This document shows positions 35,641 to 46,695 of a DNA stretch of 64,000 nucleotides, piece by piece. The notes beneath the pieces were generated by a model, which saw only the letters and a list, made by a program, of their open reading frames with translations, did no database searches and was not told the DNA's origin. The translations under genes were made by a program, and so were the position numbers. Positions within the stretch are counted from its first letter, which is position 1, and each line of letters starts with the position of its first letter. Location of the stretch: NCBI RefSeq assembly GCF_900112615.1, contig NZ_FOMK01000001.1, forward strand, positions 1,984,001 to 2,048,000. Reading direction: 5' to 3'. The stretch is from Chitinophaga sp. CF118. Lineage in GTDB: Bacteria > Bacteroidota > Bacteroidia > Chitinophagales > Chitinophagaceae.

Positions 35641-35769
35641 TTTGCTTTCATATAAAAGGATTATTTTTAGTGGCTTTTACAGCCGGAAATATGGGTTACA
35701 ATCCCCACAGCCTTAATGGCAGTATGTTTCATGAATAGTTCGACAAAAAAGTATAAATAATAATATCAC

Positions 35770-36888
35770 ATGAAGTTTATCGTTTCTTCCTCTACTTTGT
35801 TAAAACAATTGCAGCAGATCAGCGGGGTGATTAACTCCAACACCGTGTTGCCTATCCTGGAAGATTTTCTTTTCCTGATTGACAAGAACGAACTAACTGT
35901 AGTAGCTACAGATCTGGAAACTGTAATGAAGGTAAGGCTGGAGGTAGAAGCCAAAGAAAGCGGCCGCATTTGCATACCGGCTAAAATAATAATGGATTCT
36001 CTCAAGAACCTTCCCGATCAGCCACTTACTTTTCATATAGACCTGAACTCTTACGCAGTTGAGATCACGTCGGACAATGGTAAGTATAAGGTGATGGGCG
36101 AAAATCCGGAGAACTTCCCCAAAGAGCCGACTGCCGACGATACAACCTCTTTCACGCTTCCATCTACTGCACTGGTAACAGCAATCAACAAAACACTGTT
36201 TGCTGTAAGCAATGATGATCTCCGTCCTGCTATGACAGGTGTGTTCTTTGAACTCACCACCAGCAGCCTGACCTTCGTGGCTACAGATGCTCACCGGCTG
36301 GTAAAATATGTAAGAACAGGCATAGAATGCCCTAAAGCAGAAACTTTCATCGTGCCTAAAAAACCTTTGAACCTGCTGAAATCTTCATTACCGGATAATG
36401 AAAGTGAACTGAAAATATCATACAGCCAGAATCACTTCTTTGTATCACATGATGGCTCCCAGATGATCTGCCGCCTCATTGATGCCCGCTTCCCGGACTA
36501 TAAAGTGGTGATTCCAAAAGATAATCCTTACCGCCTCACCCTGGTAAAAAGCGACTTCCAGAATGCACTGAAACGTATCAGCGTATTCTCTAACAAAAGC
36601 ACCAACCAGGTAGCATTGAATATTACCGGCAGCGAACTGCAACTCTCTGCACAGGATGTGGACTTCTCTTTTGAAGGTAACGAACGCATGAATTGCCAAT
36701 ACACCGGTGAAGACATGCAGATCGCCTTTAACGCCAAGTTCCTTATAGAAATGCTGAACGCCGCTGAAGGTGATGAAATCACCATCGAATTGTCCACACC
36801 TACAAAAGCAGGGATACTCAGACCTTCCGAAAAAGAAGAAAATGAAGACCTCCTGATGCTGGTTATGCCGCTTATGCTGAACAATTAG
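35770..36888 (+). CDS. dnaN: DNA polymerase III beta subunit (sliding clamp)
   Basis: The 372 residues have the three-domain clamp fold, starting MKFIVSSSTLLKQLQQISGV. GVFFELTTSSLTFVATDAHRL, which falls at the second domain, and LVMPLMLNN at the C-terminus are standard. The dimer encircles DNA and holds polymerase III. Unlike many genomes, dnaA and recF are not next to it here. A terminator follows 37 bases after the stop. Confidence 0.98.
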   Translation: MKFIVSSSTLLKQLQQISGVINSNTVLPILEDFLFLIDKNELTVVATDLETVMKVRLEVEAKESGRICIPAKIIMDSLKNLPDQPLTFHIDLNSYAVEITSDNGKYKVMGENPENFPKEPTADDTTSFTLPSTALVTAINKTLFAVSNDDLRPAMTGVFFELTTSSLTFVATDAHRLVKYVRTGIECPKAETFIVPKKPLNLLKSSLPDNESELKISYSQNHFFVSHDGSQMICRLIDARFPDYKVVIPKDNPYRLTLVKSDFQNALKRISVFSNKSTNQVALNITGSELQLSAQDVDFSFEGNERMNCQYTGEDMQIAFNAKFLIEMLNAAEGDEITIELSTPTKAGILRPSEKEENEDLLMLVMPLMLNN

Positions 36889-36925
36889 CAGACCGGACAA
36901 CAACTAATAACTTATATATATTTAT

Positions 36926-36957
36926 AAAGCAATCTCTCACAAGGAGATTGCTTTTTT
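36926..36957 (+). terminator. Terminator after dnaN
   Basis: A perfect 11-bp stem (36926-36936 with 36944-36954) with a 7-base loop ends in six T. Confidence 0.85.
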
Positions 36958-37078
36958 CTTTTCCAGCAAGCATTTCAGAGCAAAAAAAGTCGTAAATTAT
37001 CATCAGAAATAAGACAAAAAAGGACAGTAACGACGTTATTACCCCCTGTTCTGTTTATCCCACAAACTCAATTCCCGT

Positions 37079-37915
37079 ATGGAATCGTTTTTTGACAGCA
37101 TTCCTTCATGGTATCGTACTGCCATTCTGGTAGCCGGATTATTATTGCTTTGGATTATAGAAGGTGCTATTCCGCGCTTATCTTTTAAAAGCAACCGCTA
37201 TCGTCATGCAGGTACAAATCTATTCTTTACACTCACAACAGCTGTTGTGAATCTCGGCTTCGCCTTTCTGATAGTAAAAGCATCTGAATGGAGCAGCAGG
37301 GAACAATTCGGTCTGTTATATATCATACACCTTCCAATTTGGCTGCATCTCATCCTGGCATTACTCATGCTGGATTTTATCGGTGCTTACCTGGTACATC
37401 TCATCCAGCATAAAATAGCCTGGATGTGGCACTTCCATAAGGTCCATCACATAGATACAGCCATTGATGCCACTACCGCCTTACGGCACCATCCCATAGA
37501 GAGCATATTCCGCGTAATAGCATTGTTCCTTGCTATTATTACTATGGGGGTACCCATCTGGATGGTAATGTTATATCAGACCCTTTCCGCGTTTATGTCG
37601 CAGTTTAATCATGCTAATATACACCTGCCCCAATGGCTGGACAATGCACTGAGCTGGATCATCGTATCGCCCGATATGCACAAGGTGCACCATAGCCATT
37701 ACCAACCAGAAACGGACTCTAATTATGCGAATATTTTCTCTTTGTGGGATCGCCTTTTCGGCACGTTTGTTAAAGTAAAGGACACCACCTTAATCCGGTA
37801 TGGGCTGGATGAATACCAGGATGCCCGTTACCAGGAAATAGGACAACTGCTGAAAGTGCCATGGGAGAAAACGAATAATGAACAGTGTAATCAATTATAT
37901 AATTCAAAACAGTAA
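37079..37915 (+). CDS. Sterol desaturase / fatty-acid hydroxylase family membrane protein
   Basis: This 278-residue protein has four or so membrane segments and the three His clusters of the di-iron hydroxylase family: HLIQH near 110, HFHKVHH near 122 and HKVHHSH near 205. Such enzymes insert hydroxyl or double bonds into lipids in the membrane. The substrate (fatty acid, carotenoid or sterol-like lipid) is not predictable. The next small membrane protein starts five bases after its stop. Confidence 0.9.
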   Translation: MESFFDSIPSWYRTAILVAGLLLLWIIEGAIPRLSFKSNRYRHAGTNLFFTLTTAVVNLGFAFLIVKASEWSSREQFGLLYIIHLPIWLHLILALLMLDFIGAYLVHLIQHKIAWMWHFHKVHHIDTAIDATTALRHHPIESIFRVIALFLAIITMGVPIWMVMLYQTLSAFMSQFNHANIHLPQWLDNALSWIIVSPDMHKVHHSHYQPETDSNYANIFSLWDRLFGTFVKVKDTTLIRYGLDEYQDARYQEIGQLLKVPWEKTNNEQCNQLYNSKQ

Positions 37916-37919
37916 TTTT

Positions 37920-38177
37920 ATGCAACAGCACACCACCTCCACTCCGACTAAAATAGCCTGCTTCGTATCGCTGTTTGCAGGCGTATTTTCTGCCATTTAT
38001 TCTTTCGCGGCAAGAACTCCGGGCACCGCCCTCGCATTCGGTATTGCCTCAATATTGATAGGTGGATTTTCTGTACTAAAAGCCCGTAGAAATATTGACG
38101 ATATGCAGGTAGCAACTGCCGGTATATTCATGGCCGTAGTAGCCTGCGCCGTAGCATTGTGGCAGATGTATAGCTGA
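37920..38177 (+). CDS. Small membrane protein, 85 aa
   Basis: The ATG at 37920 is chosen over one at 37878 that overlaps the hydroxylase gene. Two to three hydrophobic segments (IACFVSLFAGVFSAIYSFAA, ALAFGIASILIGGFSVL, ATAGIFMAVVACAVALWQM) make it an integral membrane protein of the inner membrane. No family is recognised. It is likely cotranscribed with the hydroxylase. Confidence 0.65.
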   Translation: MQQHTTSTPTKIACFVSLFAGVFSAIYSFAARTPGTALAFGIASILIGGFSVLKARRNIDDMQVATAGIFMAVVACAVALWQMYS

Positions 38178-38211
38178 AAAAGACACGGAGGAAAGGGGAA
38201 CGCAGGGTCTC

Positions 38212-38718
38212 CTACTTTTTCCCTTTTCTCCCAGTATTTTCTTTTGTGTATTTTTCCTCGTAACCGATTGCCGCTTTAATAGGGAATAACACCAGTGTGT
38301 TGTCTGTAAGCGACTTGATGATCGTAGTATCTATTGTGGCTGCAGTGTCTGTGCTATGCTCCCCCTCCACGTAACTCCACAGCAATAATGTATCATGCTG
38401 TAATCTCCACCTGTCATAAATAACAGCATACGTATTGATAGAAAAAGCTTTTCCGTTCTTCTTCAGATGAAACCCCTGTAACTCTTTTTCAAGTCCTGCA
38501 ACTGGTTGTAACCACCGTCCCAGTAACTGATTCTCACTATATGTTATCGTATCTGTTGTTGGCATAATGGCCACTGAATCTATGATCTGCATTGGCGTAC
38601 TATCCGGCACATCAAGCAAGCTGCTGTCCCTTGCTGCGATAGTAGTAGCTGGTCTGGAAGATGGCTCACAGCCATATAAAATAAAGAGGGATGTTGCCAG
38701 CGCAATACATTTTTTCAT
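38212..38718 (-). CDS. Lipoprotein with lipocalin-like fold
   Basis: This 168-residue protein has a lipobox in MKKCIALATSLFILYGCEPS. After an acidic linker it shows LLGRWLQPVAGLEKELQGFHL and strand-like repeats (GKAFSINTYAVIYDRWRL...DTLLLWSY), resembling the lipocalin-like beta barrels of Bacteroidota. It is lipid-anchored in the envelope. A -7 box TATCTTTG (minus, 38731-38724) is directly upstream. Ligand unknown; its C-terminal tail is basic (TGRKGKK). Confidence 0.65.
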   Translation of the reverse strand: MKKCIALATSLFILYGCEPSSRPATTIAARDSSLLDVPDSTPMQIIDSVAIMPTTDTITYSENQLLGRWLQPVAGLEKELQGFHLKKNGKAFSINTYAVIYDRWRLQHDTLLLWSYVEGEHSTDTAATIDTTIIKSLTDNTLVLFPIKAAIGYEEKYTKENTGRKGKK

Positions 38719-38762
38719 AGCCTCAAAGATATGGACTTTTTCCCCTACCTTTATGCCTCACT

Positions 38763-38848
38763 TTAGGGGTGTTTTCCGGAAATAAACAGCCGGGAAGCTG
38801 AGATGAGACCCTCAGACCTGACGCAGTTCATACTGCCGTAGGGAAAAG
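38763..38848 (+). promoter_or_regulatory. TPP riboswitch
   Basis: The conserved thi-box core is visible: GCTGAGATGAGACCC (38797-38811), then CCTGACGCAGTTCATACTGC and CGTAGGGA (to 38843). GCAGT/ACTGC gives P5; GGGT/ACCC gives P2; a TTTTCCGG/CCGGGAA stem is the P3 extension. It precedes thiS by about 65 bases and should switch the thi operon off when thiamine pyrophosphate is plentiful. Confidence 0.95.
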
Positions 38849-38914
38849 TACCTGAACTCTCTTCATCTTTTACCATCCTTAAAGTTTATTGTTTCACTTA
38901 AATTCCTTGCAAAC

Positions 38915-39118
38915 ATGGAAGTGTGCGTAAACAATAAACTTTATGCGGTGCAGCCTGGTATCACCATCGCTGCTCTCTTACAGTTTATTCAACTCTCATC
39001 AGACAAAGGCATTGCTATTGCCATTAACAGCCAGGTTATACCAAAAACTACCTGGCAGCAACAAGTGCTGCAAAGCGCAGATAATATAACGATTATCCGC
39101 GCTACACAAGGAGGGTAA
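38915..39118 (+). CDS. thiS: Sulfur carrier protein ThiS
   Basis: This 67-residue ubiquitin-like protein ends in the required GlyGly (RATQGG). It carries sulfur as a thiocarboxylate for the thiazole ring. First gene of the thi operon, about 65 bases downstream of the TPP riboswitch. The adenylating partner ThiF is not in this window. Confidence 0.93.
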   Translation: MEVCVNNKLYAVQPGITIAALLQFIQLSSDKGIAIAINSQVIPKTTWQQQVLQSADNITIIRATQGG

Positions 39119-39192
39119 ATCCAATCTCCATACAGGAAAAATTTATGGTCAGACGGCTCAATGCCGCCCGCCCTCTCATGTCCATACTCTAA

Positions 39193-41004
<1,812 letters not shown>

Positions 41005-41034
41005 AAGACCGTTGTAAACAAAAACTTTCAGGCT

Positions 41035-41637
41035 TTGATACAGATAATCACCCATACGGAAAACATTCCCGACGAAACAGACATCTGGAAACAATTACTG
41101 AACGAAGGAGCGGACAGCATCCTGGTACGTAAACCAGGATGGCAGGAAGCCGATTACGAGCTATTGTTGTTACAGGCAGATCCTGGTTGTTACGGCAGAC
41201 TGATGATCCCTGAACATGCCACTCTTTGTGAACGGTATGGATTACTGGGCCTGCATTTCGGAGAAGCTGCCAGAGGGAATATTACCATGGAACATCTTAA
41301 CAGCTACCGACAAAAAGAGTGGTTGTTAAGTACCAGTATCCATAATGTAGAAACCCTGCATGCCACAAGCAATGACTGGAATCAGCTTCTGCTAAGCCCT
41401 GTGTTCAACAGCATTTCAAAAAAGGGTTATGCCGCTGCTTTTGACGAAAACTTCCGGCTCAACAAAGAGGGATTCGAAGGAAATGTACTGGCCCTGGGAG
41501 GCATCAATGATATTACCGCCAACAAGGCCCGTGATATGCAGTTTGATGGTATAGCCCTGCTGGGAGCCATCTGGCAAGAACCGGAAAGAGCCGTCAGGGA
41601 ATTTTGCCGTATAAGGGATATCTGGAGAAAAAACTAA
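41035..41637 (+). CDS. ThiE/TenI-like thiamine phosphate synthase homologue
   Basis: This 200-residue protein starts at TTG (41035) and has the TIM-barrel of the ThiE/TenI superfamily, seen at LLSPVFNSISKKGYAAAF, ALGGINDITANKA and GIALLGAIW. Compared with the next gene it keeps the phosphate-binding GGI and GIA(L/V) strands but lacks several N-terminal residues of the active synthase. It is therefore better called TenI-like: such proteins tautomerise thiazole intermediates. It overlaps the next upstream in-frame ATG (41604) but not the chosen thiE start (41643). Confidence 0.75.
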   Translation: MIQIITHTENIPDETDIWKQLLNEGADSILVRKPGWQEADYELLLLQADPGCYGRLMIPEHATLCERYGLLGLHFGEAARGNITMEHLNSYRQKEWLLSTSIHNVETLHATSNDWNQLLLSPVFNSISKKGYAAAFDENFRLNKEGFEGNVLALGGINDITANKARDMQFDGIALLGAIWQEPERAVREFCRIRDIWRKN

Positions 41638-41642
41638 CAGAC

Positions 41643-42272
41643 ATGATCAGCAAACTACAATACATTTCACAGCATAACCACATCGATAATATACAGGCAG
41701 CCTGCGAAGCAGGTTGCCGCTGGATTCAGCTCCGGATCAAGGACGCTCCTGAAAGTATCATTATGAGTGAAGCCCTTGCTGCTAAAGCAATCTGCGCTAC
41801 TTATGGTGCGAAACTGATTATCAACGATCATCCGCATATAGCAAAAGCAATAGGGGCAGATGGCGTACACGTAGGTAAAAAAGATATGACAGTAGCTGCT
41901 GCCAGGAAGATCGTCGGGAACGATATAATTGTTGGAGGTACAGCCAACACATTATCCGATATTCTCCAGCATGTGCAGGACGGGGCCAGCTATGTAGGAC
42001 TGGGACCCTACCGCTTTACCACTACGAAGCAAAAGCTCAGTCCTATTCTGGGACTGGAAGGAATTGGTTCCATTATGCAGCAGCTGAAAACACAGGGAAT
42101 TGATATCCCCATCATTGCCATTGGTGGTATTCTGGAAGACGATCTCCCAGAACTGATGAGCACCGGTATTCATGGGATCGCCGTAAGCGGACTGATTACA
42201 CAGGCAGCAAACAAACAACAACTGGTATTTTCCATCACTAATTACTTTGAGTCATGCAACCTCTTATCATAG
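41643..42272 (+). CDS. thiE: Thiamine phosphate synthase ThiE
   Basis: 209 residues from ATG 41643 (five bases after the preceding stop). It has [45 protein letters not shown] and AIGGILEDD, all standard ThiE segments. It joins HMP-pyrophosphate with thiazole phosphate to make thiamine phosphate. The stop overlaps the thiG start by 19 bases. The kinase ThiD needed to make the pyrophosphate is not in the window. Confidence 0.92.
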   Translation: MISKLQYISQHNHIDNIQAACEAGCRWIQLRIKDAPESIIMSEALAAKAICATYGAKLIINDHPHIAKAIGADGVHVGKKDMTVAAARKIVGNDIIVGGTANTLSDILQHVQDGASYVGLGPYRFTTTKQKLSPILGLEGIGSIMQQLKTQGIDIPIIAIGGILEDDLPELMSTGIHGIAVSGLITQAANKQQLVFSITNYFESCNLLS

Positions 42273-43021
42273 CCGGGCACACATTTACGTCCCGCCTCTT
42301 TACAGGCACCGGCAAATTTTCATCTCTGCAGCTAATGGAAGCAGCACTGCTTGCTTCCGGCTCAGAATTGGTAACCGTCGCATTAAAAAGGGTAGACCTG
42401 CAAAATGAAGCAGATGATATGTTGCAACACCTGCATCATCCGTCTTTTCGCCTCTTGCCCAATACCTCTGGTGTTCGCACAGCAAAGGAAGCGATCTATG
42501 CTGCCCAGCTTGCCCGTGAAGCCATGGAAACAAACTGGCTCAAACTGGAAATCCATCCTGATCCCCGGTATCTGCTGCCAGATCCTGTGGAAACACTTAA
42601 AGCGGCAGAAGAACTGGTGAAGATGGGCTTTGTGGTATTGCCCTACGTGCATGCAGATCCAGTACTTTGTAAACGCCTGGAAGCCGTTGGGACAGCAGCG
42701 GTGATGCCCCTGGGCGCACCAATAGGCAGTAATAAAGGATTAAAGACAATCGACTTCCTTGAGATCATTATAGAGCAAAGCAACATCCCGGTTGTAATAG
42801 ATGCTGGCATTGGCAGCCCCTCAGATGCCGCAAAAGCGCTCGAAATGGGGGCCGATGCCGTATTGGTCAATACAGCTATTGCGGTGTCTAAAAACCCGGT
42901 AATAATGGCTCAGGCATTTAAGCAGGCGGTTATAGCCGGTAGAATGGCTTATGAAGCAGGACTGGCTCCTGCACATAAGGAGGCCATCGCTTCCAGTCCA
43001 CTGATAGGTTTTCTTGATTAA
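42254..43021 (+). CDS. thiG: Thiazole synthase ThiG
   Basis: This 255-residue TIM barrel has [12 protein letters not shown] at the N-terminus, WLKLEIHPD with the Lys that forms the Schiff base, and [20 protein letters not shown] near the C-terminus. It makes the thiazole ring from ThiS-thiocarboxylate, deoxyxylulose phosphate and the dehydroglycine from ThiH. It overlaps thiE and precedes thiH by 13 bases. Confidence 0.97.
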   Translation: MQPLIIAGHTFTSRLFTGTGKFSSLQLMEAALLASGSELVTVALKRVDLQNEADDMLQHLHHPSFRLLPNTSGVRTAKEAIYAAQLAREAMETNWLKLEIHPDPRYLLPDPVETLKAAEELVKMGFVVLPYVHADPVLCKRLEAVGTAAVMPLGAPIGSNKGLKTIDFLEIIIEQSNIPVVIDAGIGSPSDAAKALEMGADAVLVNTAIAVSKNPVIMAQAFKQAVIAGRMAYEAGLAPAHKEAIASSPLIGFLD

Positions 43022-43034
43022 ATCATCTCAACTT

Positions 43035-44144
43035 ATGTCAAGTTTCAAAAACATCTTTGATCAGTATAACTGGAATGAGATAAAAGAAAGCATTTATGCC
43101 AAAACAACAGCAGATGTGGAGCAGGCCTTACATACACACAAGCGTACCCTGGAAGATTTCAAGGCGCTGTTATCTCCTGCTGCATTGCCTTACCTGGAGC
43201 AAATGGCACAACTGAGCCGCCAGCTGACACAGCAACGCTTTGGCAATACCATGCAGTTATACATCCCCCTGTATCTCAGCAATGAGTGTCAGAATATTTG
43301 TACTTACTGCGGCTTTAGTCTGGATAACAAGATCAGCAGGAAAACATTGGATCATTCAGAGATACTGCAGGAAGTAGCTGCCATAAAAAAAATGGGATAC
43401 GATCATGTATTGCTGGTAACAGGAGAAGCCAGCCAGACTGTGGGAGTGGATTACTTCAAACAGGCACTGCAACTGATACGCCCACACTTTGCTAATATCT
43501 CTATGGAAGTGCAGCCTATGGATGAAGCCGAATATAAAGAATTGATTCCCCAAGGACTCCATGCAGTATTGGTATACCAGGAAACATATCACCGGGAAGA
43601 TTATAAGCTCCATCATCCCAAAGGACGTAAATCGAACTTTGATTACCGGCTTGAAACCCCGGACAGATTGGGACGGGCGGGGATTCATAAAATAGGGCTG
43701 GGGGTATTGATCGGGCTGGAAGACTGGCGTACGGATAGTTTCTTTACAGCGCTGCACCTGCAGTACCTGGAACGAACTTACTGGCAAACAAAGTATAGCC
43801 TTTCTTTTCCACGCTTACGCCCATGCTCGGGAGGATTACCTCCTAAAGTGGAGATGAACGACAGAGAGCTGGTACAACTGATTTGCGCATACCGGTTGTT
43901 GGATCAGGAGGTGGAATTAAGCCTTTCTACCCGTGAATCGGCCCGCTTTCGTGACAACGTAGTAAAATTAGGGATCACTGCTTTAAGTGCTGGATCCAAA
44001 ACAAATCCCGGAGGTTATGCAGCCGCAGTTTCTTCTCTTGAACAGTTTGAGATTTCAGATGAGCGTGCGGCTTCAGCTATTGCCGGAATGCTGCGGGAAC
44101 AAGGTTATGAGCCTGTATGGAAAGACTGGGATGCAGGTTTCTGA
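43035..44144 (+). CDS. thiH: 2-iminoacetate synthase ThiH (radical SAM)
   Basis: 369 residues from ATG 43035, which is preferred over ATG 43014 inside thiG. The CxxxCxxC cluster is CQNICTYCGF (near residue 85), then the SAM-binding segments follow. It cleaves tyrosine to give dehydroglycine (iminoacetate) for ThiG. Last gene of the operon; a hairpin at 44174-44197 follows. Confidence 0.95.
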   Translation: MSSFKNIFDQYNWNEIKESIYAKTTADVEQALHTHKRTLEDFKALLSPAALPYLEQMAQLSRQLTQQRFGNTMQLYIPLYLSNECQNICTYCGFSLDNKISRKTLDHSEILQEVAAIKKMGYDHVLLVTGEASQTVGVDYFKQALQLIRPHFANISMEVQPMDEAEYKELIPQGLHAVLVYQETYHREDYKLHHPKGRKSNFDYRLETPDRLGRAGIHKIGLGVLIGLEDWRTDSFFTALHLQYLERTYWQTKYSLSFPRLRPCSGGLPPKVEMNDRELVQLICAYRLLDQEVELSLSTRESARFRDNVVKLGITALSAGSKTNPGGYAAAVSSLEQFEISDERAASAIAGMLREQGYEPVWKDWDAGF

Positions 44145-44173
44145 AAACACTTTGATGATATTGGTATAAAGTG

Positions 44174-44197
44174 GGGTACCCTTTTTTAAGGGTACCC
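44174..44197. terminator. Hairpin between thiH and the PA2169-like gene
   Basis: A perfect 10-bp stem GGGTACCCTT/AAGGGTACCC with a 4-base loop lies between convergent genes. The T tract is missing on the plus strand, so its efficiency is uncertain. Confidence 0.45.
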
Positions 44198-44210
44198 TAA
44201 CCTAAATCCA

Positions 44211-44678
44211 TCACTGACCATTAACTGCTTTCTCAAGGTCTCTGTAGGTCTTAATAGTATCGTGAGAACTTTTGAGCGCGCTCTTCTGATTTGCAATCAG
44301 TTCACGTACACTATAAGGCATTGATATATCTGAGCGTAAGGCGTCTTCATATGTTCTTTGTGCGGCATCTTCGCCATATTCACATGCAGCAAGAATAGCA
44401 TAGCGGCTCTTTCCGGTAAAGGTGGCCTTTATATCCATCCAGGTACGGTATAACCGTCCGTAGATAGTTGTATTCCTTTCAATATTATCTCCACCTTGCG
44501 TTAATTCCGCATTTAATTGTTCCGTATAGGTTTTGCTTTCGTCTGCCATTCGTTGAAACAATGCTCTCAGGTCAACTTCCTCTGTCTGTTCAATGGCTTT
44601 CTGATATCCTTCAATGCGGTCGTTATTGATTTTAACGAGGTCGCTTAGGGCTTCCACTAGTTTTTCATTGTGTTGCAT
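44211..44678 (-). CDS. PA2169-family four-helix bundle protein
   Basis: 155 residues from ATG 44678 (MQHNEKLVEALSDLVKINND); an in-frame upstream ATG gives an unnatural 17-residue tail and is rejected. All-helical, with an amphipathic repeat pattern (IEGYQKAIEQTEEVDLRALF, DAAQRTYEDAL) and no metal-binding Glu/His clusters. Homologues are described as stress-responsive ferritin-like or four-helix proteins. The gene stands alone. Confidence 0.7.
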   Translation of the reverse strand: MQHNEKLVEALSDLVKINNDRIEGYQKAIEQTEEVDLRALFQRMADESKTYTEQLNAELTQGGDNIERNTTIYGRLYRTWMDIKATFTGKSRYAILAACEYGEDAAQRTYEDALRSDISMPYSVRELIANQKSALKSSHDTIKTYRDLEKAVNGQ

Positions 44679-44729
44679 GTGTATTAAAATTTTATTATAG
44701 TGATGAATGAAACTGCTCATTGGGGCCAA

Positions 44730-45022
44730 ACAGTCTCTTAAGATACTTCTTCTAACTGATTCCCAAAAATACGTCCAGTTATAAACATCTGTTCCGGCAC
44801 GCGTTTACAGCGCTTAATATCAATAATTCTTACATGTTTATACACCTTATGGGGAATCCCTTCCCCACCCATCTGCTCTTCCCGAGACATTCCGGATTGA
44901 CCGCAACAGGCCCGTAATCCGGCATAAATGCTTACAACCCTGCTTTATAGCCTGATTATATCAAGGCTGCTTTGTATCTGGCATAGATTTTTAAATACTA
45001 TTAATAACCAAATCTTTTTGAC
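44730..45022. other. Gene-free stretch upstream of a small membrane protein
   Basis: No open frame, promoter match or fold was found in these 293 bases. TTTG motifs occur, but none with a -7 box at 19-21 bases. Confidence 0.3.
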
Positions 45023-45175
45023 ATGAATAGCTTACTGTATTTGATCGCAATTATTCTCGTTATTGGATGGGTTTTGGGTGTATTCGTTTATTCTGCAGGT
45101 GGTTTGATTCATGCACTGCTGGTATTAGCTATCATCGCTATTCTAATAAATATTATACGCGGCAGGGCGGTCTGA
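45023..45175 (+). CDS. Small two-helix membrane protein, lmo0937 family
   Basis: A 50-residue protein (MNSLLYLIAIILVIGWVLGV at the start) with two membrane helices joined by YSAGGLIHALL and a basic end (IIRGRAV). The pattern matches the lmo0937 family (DUF5670-like) of very short membrane proteins, found in many bacteria, often stress-induced. A terminator hairpin follows 30 bases after the stop. Confidence 0.85.
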   Translation: MNSLLYLIAIILVIGWVLGVFVYSAGGLIHALLVLAIIAILINIIRGRAV

Positions 45176-45205
45176 ATTTAGCCCCCAAAGCTGATTATTT
45201 TAACT

Positions 45206-45257
45206 GGATAACCAATTGCAAATTATAATCAAAATCTGCAATTGGTTATCCTTTTTT
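45206..45257 (+). terminator. Terminator after the small membrane protein gene
   Basis: A perfect 15-bp stem (45206-45220 with 45237-45251) with a 16-base loop is followed by six T. Confidence 0.8.
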
Positions 45258-45360
45258 ATATAATATTTATTATCCCCGAACCCCACTTATCTCCCTCAAA
45301 AAAGTAAGGTCGTCGTCACAATTGTTTTTAACCACCGGGGTATTCTTATATTGTATTCAT

Positions 45361-45368
45361 TACATTTG
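45361..45368 (+). promoter_or_regulatory. -7 element of the esterase-like lipoprotein gene
   Basis: TACATTTG fits the -7 consensus and lies 25 bases before the chosen ATG (45393). No clear -33 TTTG is at the right distance. Confidence 0.4.
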
Positions 45369-45392
45369 CACGCAGGTAACAACTTTGCGTAT

Positions 45393-46499
45393 ATGAAAAA
45401 ATATTGGCTGTTCTGCATCCTGCTTACCGGTTGCAGTGTAACCCATAAAACAACTACTCCTGCTGTTTCGCAACTCCGGTTTATCCATAAGTATATAGTA
45501 CCTTATAACCTTTCCTTCAATGGTACTACCGTAGGAGGATTATCGGGTATTGATTACGATACTGCCAGAAAGGTATATTATCTCATTTGTGACGATCGAT
45601 CTGAAAAACAATCCGCGAGATTTTACACTGCCCGTATTCCTTTAACAGGAGACAGTATTGTATTTACTTCTGTCACTTCATTGCGCATGAATAATGGTAA
45701 CGTATATCCAGGTACGAAAAATATGGCTCCGGATCCGGAAGCAATGCGTTACAATCCACATACCGGTAAGCTTATCTGGAGTAGTGAGGGCGAGCGGATT
45801 GTCAGTGATAAAGACACAATATTGAAAGATCCCGGTGTGTATGAAATAAATAAAAACGGCTATTTCACAGATTCCTTTGCCATTCCTTCCCTGTTCCGGA
45901 TGCAGGCAACTAATGCCGGTCCTCGTCGCAACGGTACCTTTGAAGGATTGGGATTTACATCTGATGGCCGTTATTTGTTTGTGAGTCTGGAAGAACCCCG
46001 TTATGAAGATGGACCGCGTGCCGGATTTACAGATACTACTGCCTATATCCGTATTCTCAAATACGATCTGCATACCCGCCAGCCGGTAGCACAGTTTGCC
46101 TACAAACTTGCACCTGTAGCACATCGTCCCGTACCTGCGGATAAATTTTATACCAACGGTATTTCAGACATCCTTGTATTATCAGACACTCAGCTGCTGA
46201 TTATGGAACGTTCATTTTCTATAGGAACGAAAGATTGTACTATCCGGTTATTTGTAGCTAATCTGGACCATGCCACAGATGTCAGCAATATTCATTCCCT
46301 GCAGGCAACAAAGGTATTTACACCTGTAAAGAAAACTCCTTTGTTCAACTTTGACAGTTTGCATACTTATGTGGATAATGTGGAGGGTATGACCTTTGGA
46401 CCTCGTTTGCCGAATGGCCACAGAAGCATAATCTTTGTTGCAGATAATAATTTTTCAGCAGAAGAAGAGATGCAATTCTATCTTTTCGAAGTAGAGTAA
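45393..46499 (+). CDS. Esterase-like phytase-family lipoprotein
   Basis: 368 residues from ATG 45393, which opens a lipoprotein signal (KKYWLFCILLTGCS, lipobox LTGC); the ATG at 45351 is not needed. The body has the PF13449-type pattern: GGLSGIDYDTARKVYYLICDD near the start, GTFEGLGFTSDGRYLFVSLEE in the middle and VEGMTFGPRLPNGHRSIIFVADNNF at the end. It is related to the esterase-like activity of phytase family, a beta-propeller. The natural substrate is unknown. It is anchored in the envelope. Confidence 0.85.
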   Translation: MKKYWLFCILLTGCSVTHKTTTPAVSQLRFIHKYIVPYNLSFNGTTVGGLSGIDYDTARKVYYLICDDRSEKQSARFYTARIPLTGDSIVFTSVTSLRMNNGNVYPGTKNMAPDPEAMRYNPHTGKLIWSSEGERIVSDKDTILKDPGVYEINKNGYFTDSFAIPSLFRMQATNAGPRRNGTFEGLGFTSDGRYLFVSLEEPRYEDGPRAGFTDTTAYIRILKYDLHTRQPVAQFAYKLAPVAHRPVPADKFYTNGISDILVLSDTQLLIMERSFSIGTKDCTIRLFVANLDHATDVSNIHSLQATKVFTPVKKTPLFNFDSLHTYVDNVEGMTFGPRLPNGHRSIIFVADNNFSAEEEMQFYLFEVE

Positions 46500-46695
46500 T
46501 AATGCTTTTTTATCTATCTCTGATACGAAATACAGTAAAGTTGGAATTGCTATTTGTTTGTTATAGATTGTTATAACAATTAGAGATCACGTGTAATAAC
46601 TTATGCCAACTTTATTACAATATTAATATTATTAATCCCTGAGATTATATCTTTTCTTTCACTTGTCAGATCTTTCCCTCAGATAACGACTCCTC

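Noticed and set aside
46567..46580. Palindrome ATTGTTATAACAAT downstream of the esterase-like gene
   Set aside because: Short, AT-rich, no T tract and no nearby promoter; likely chance.
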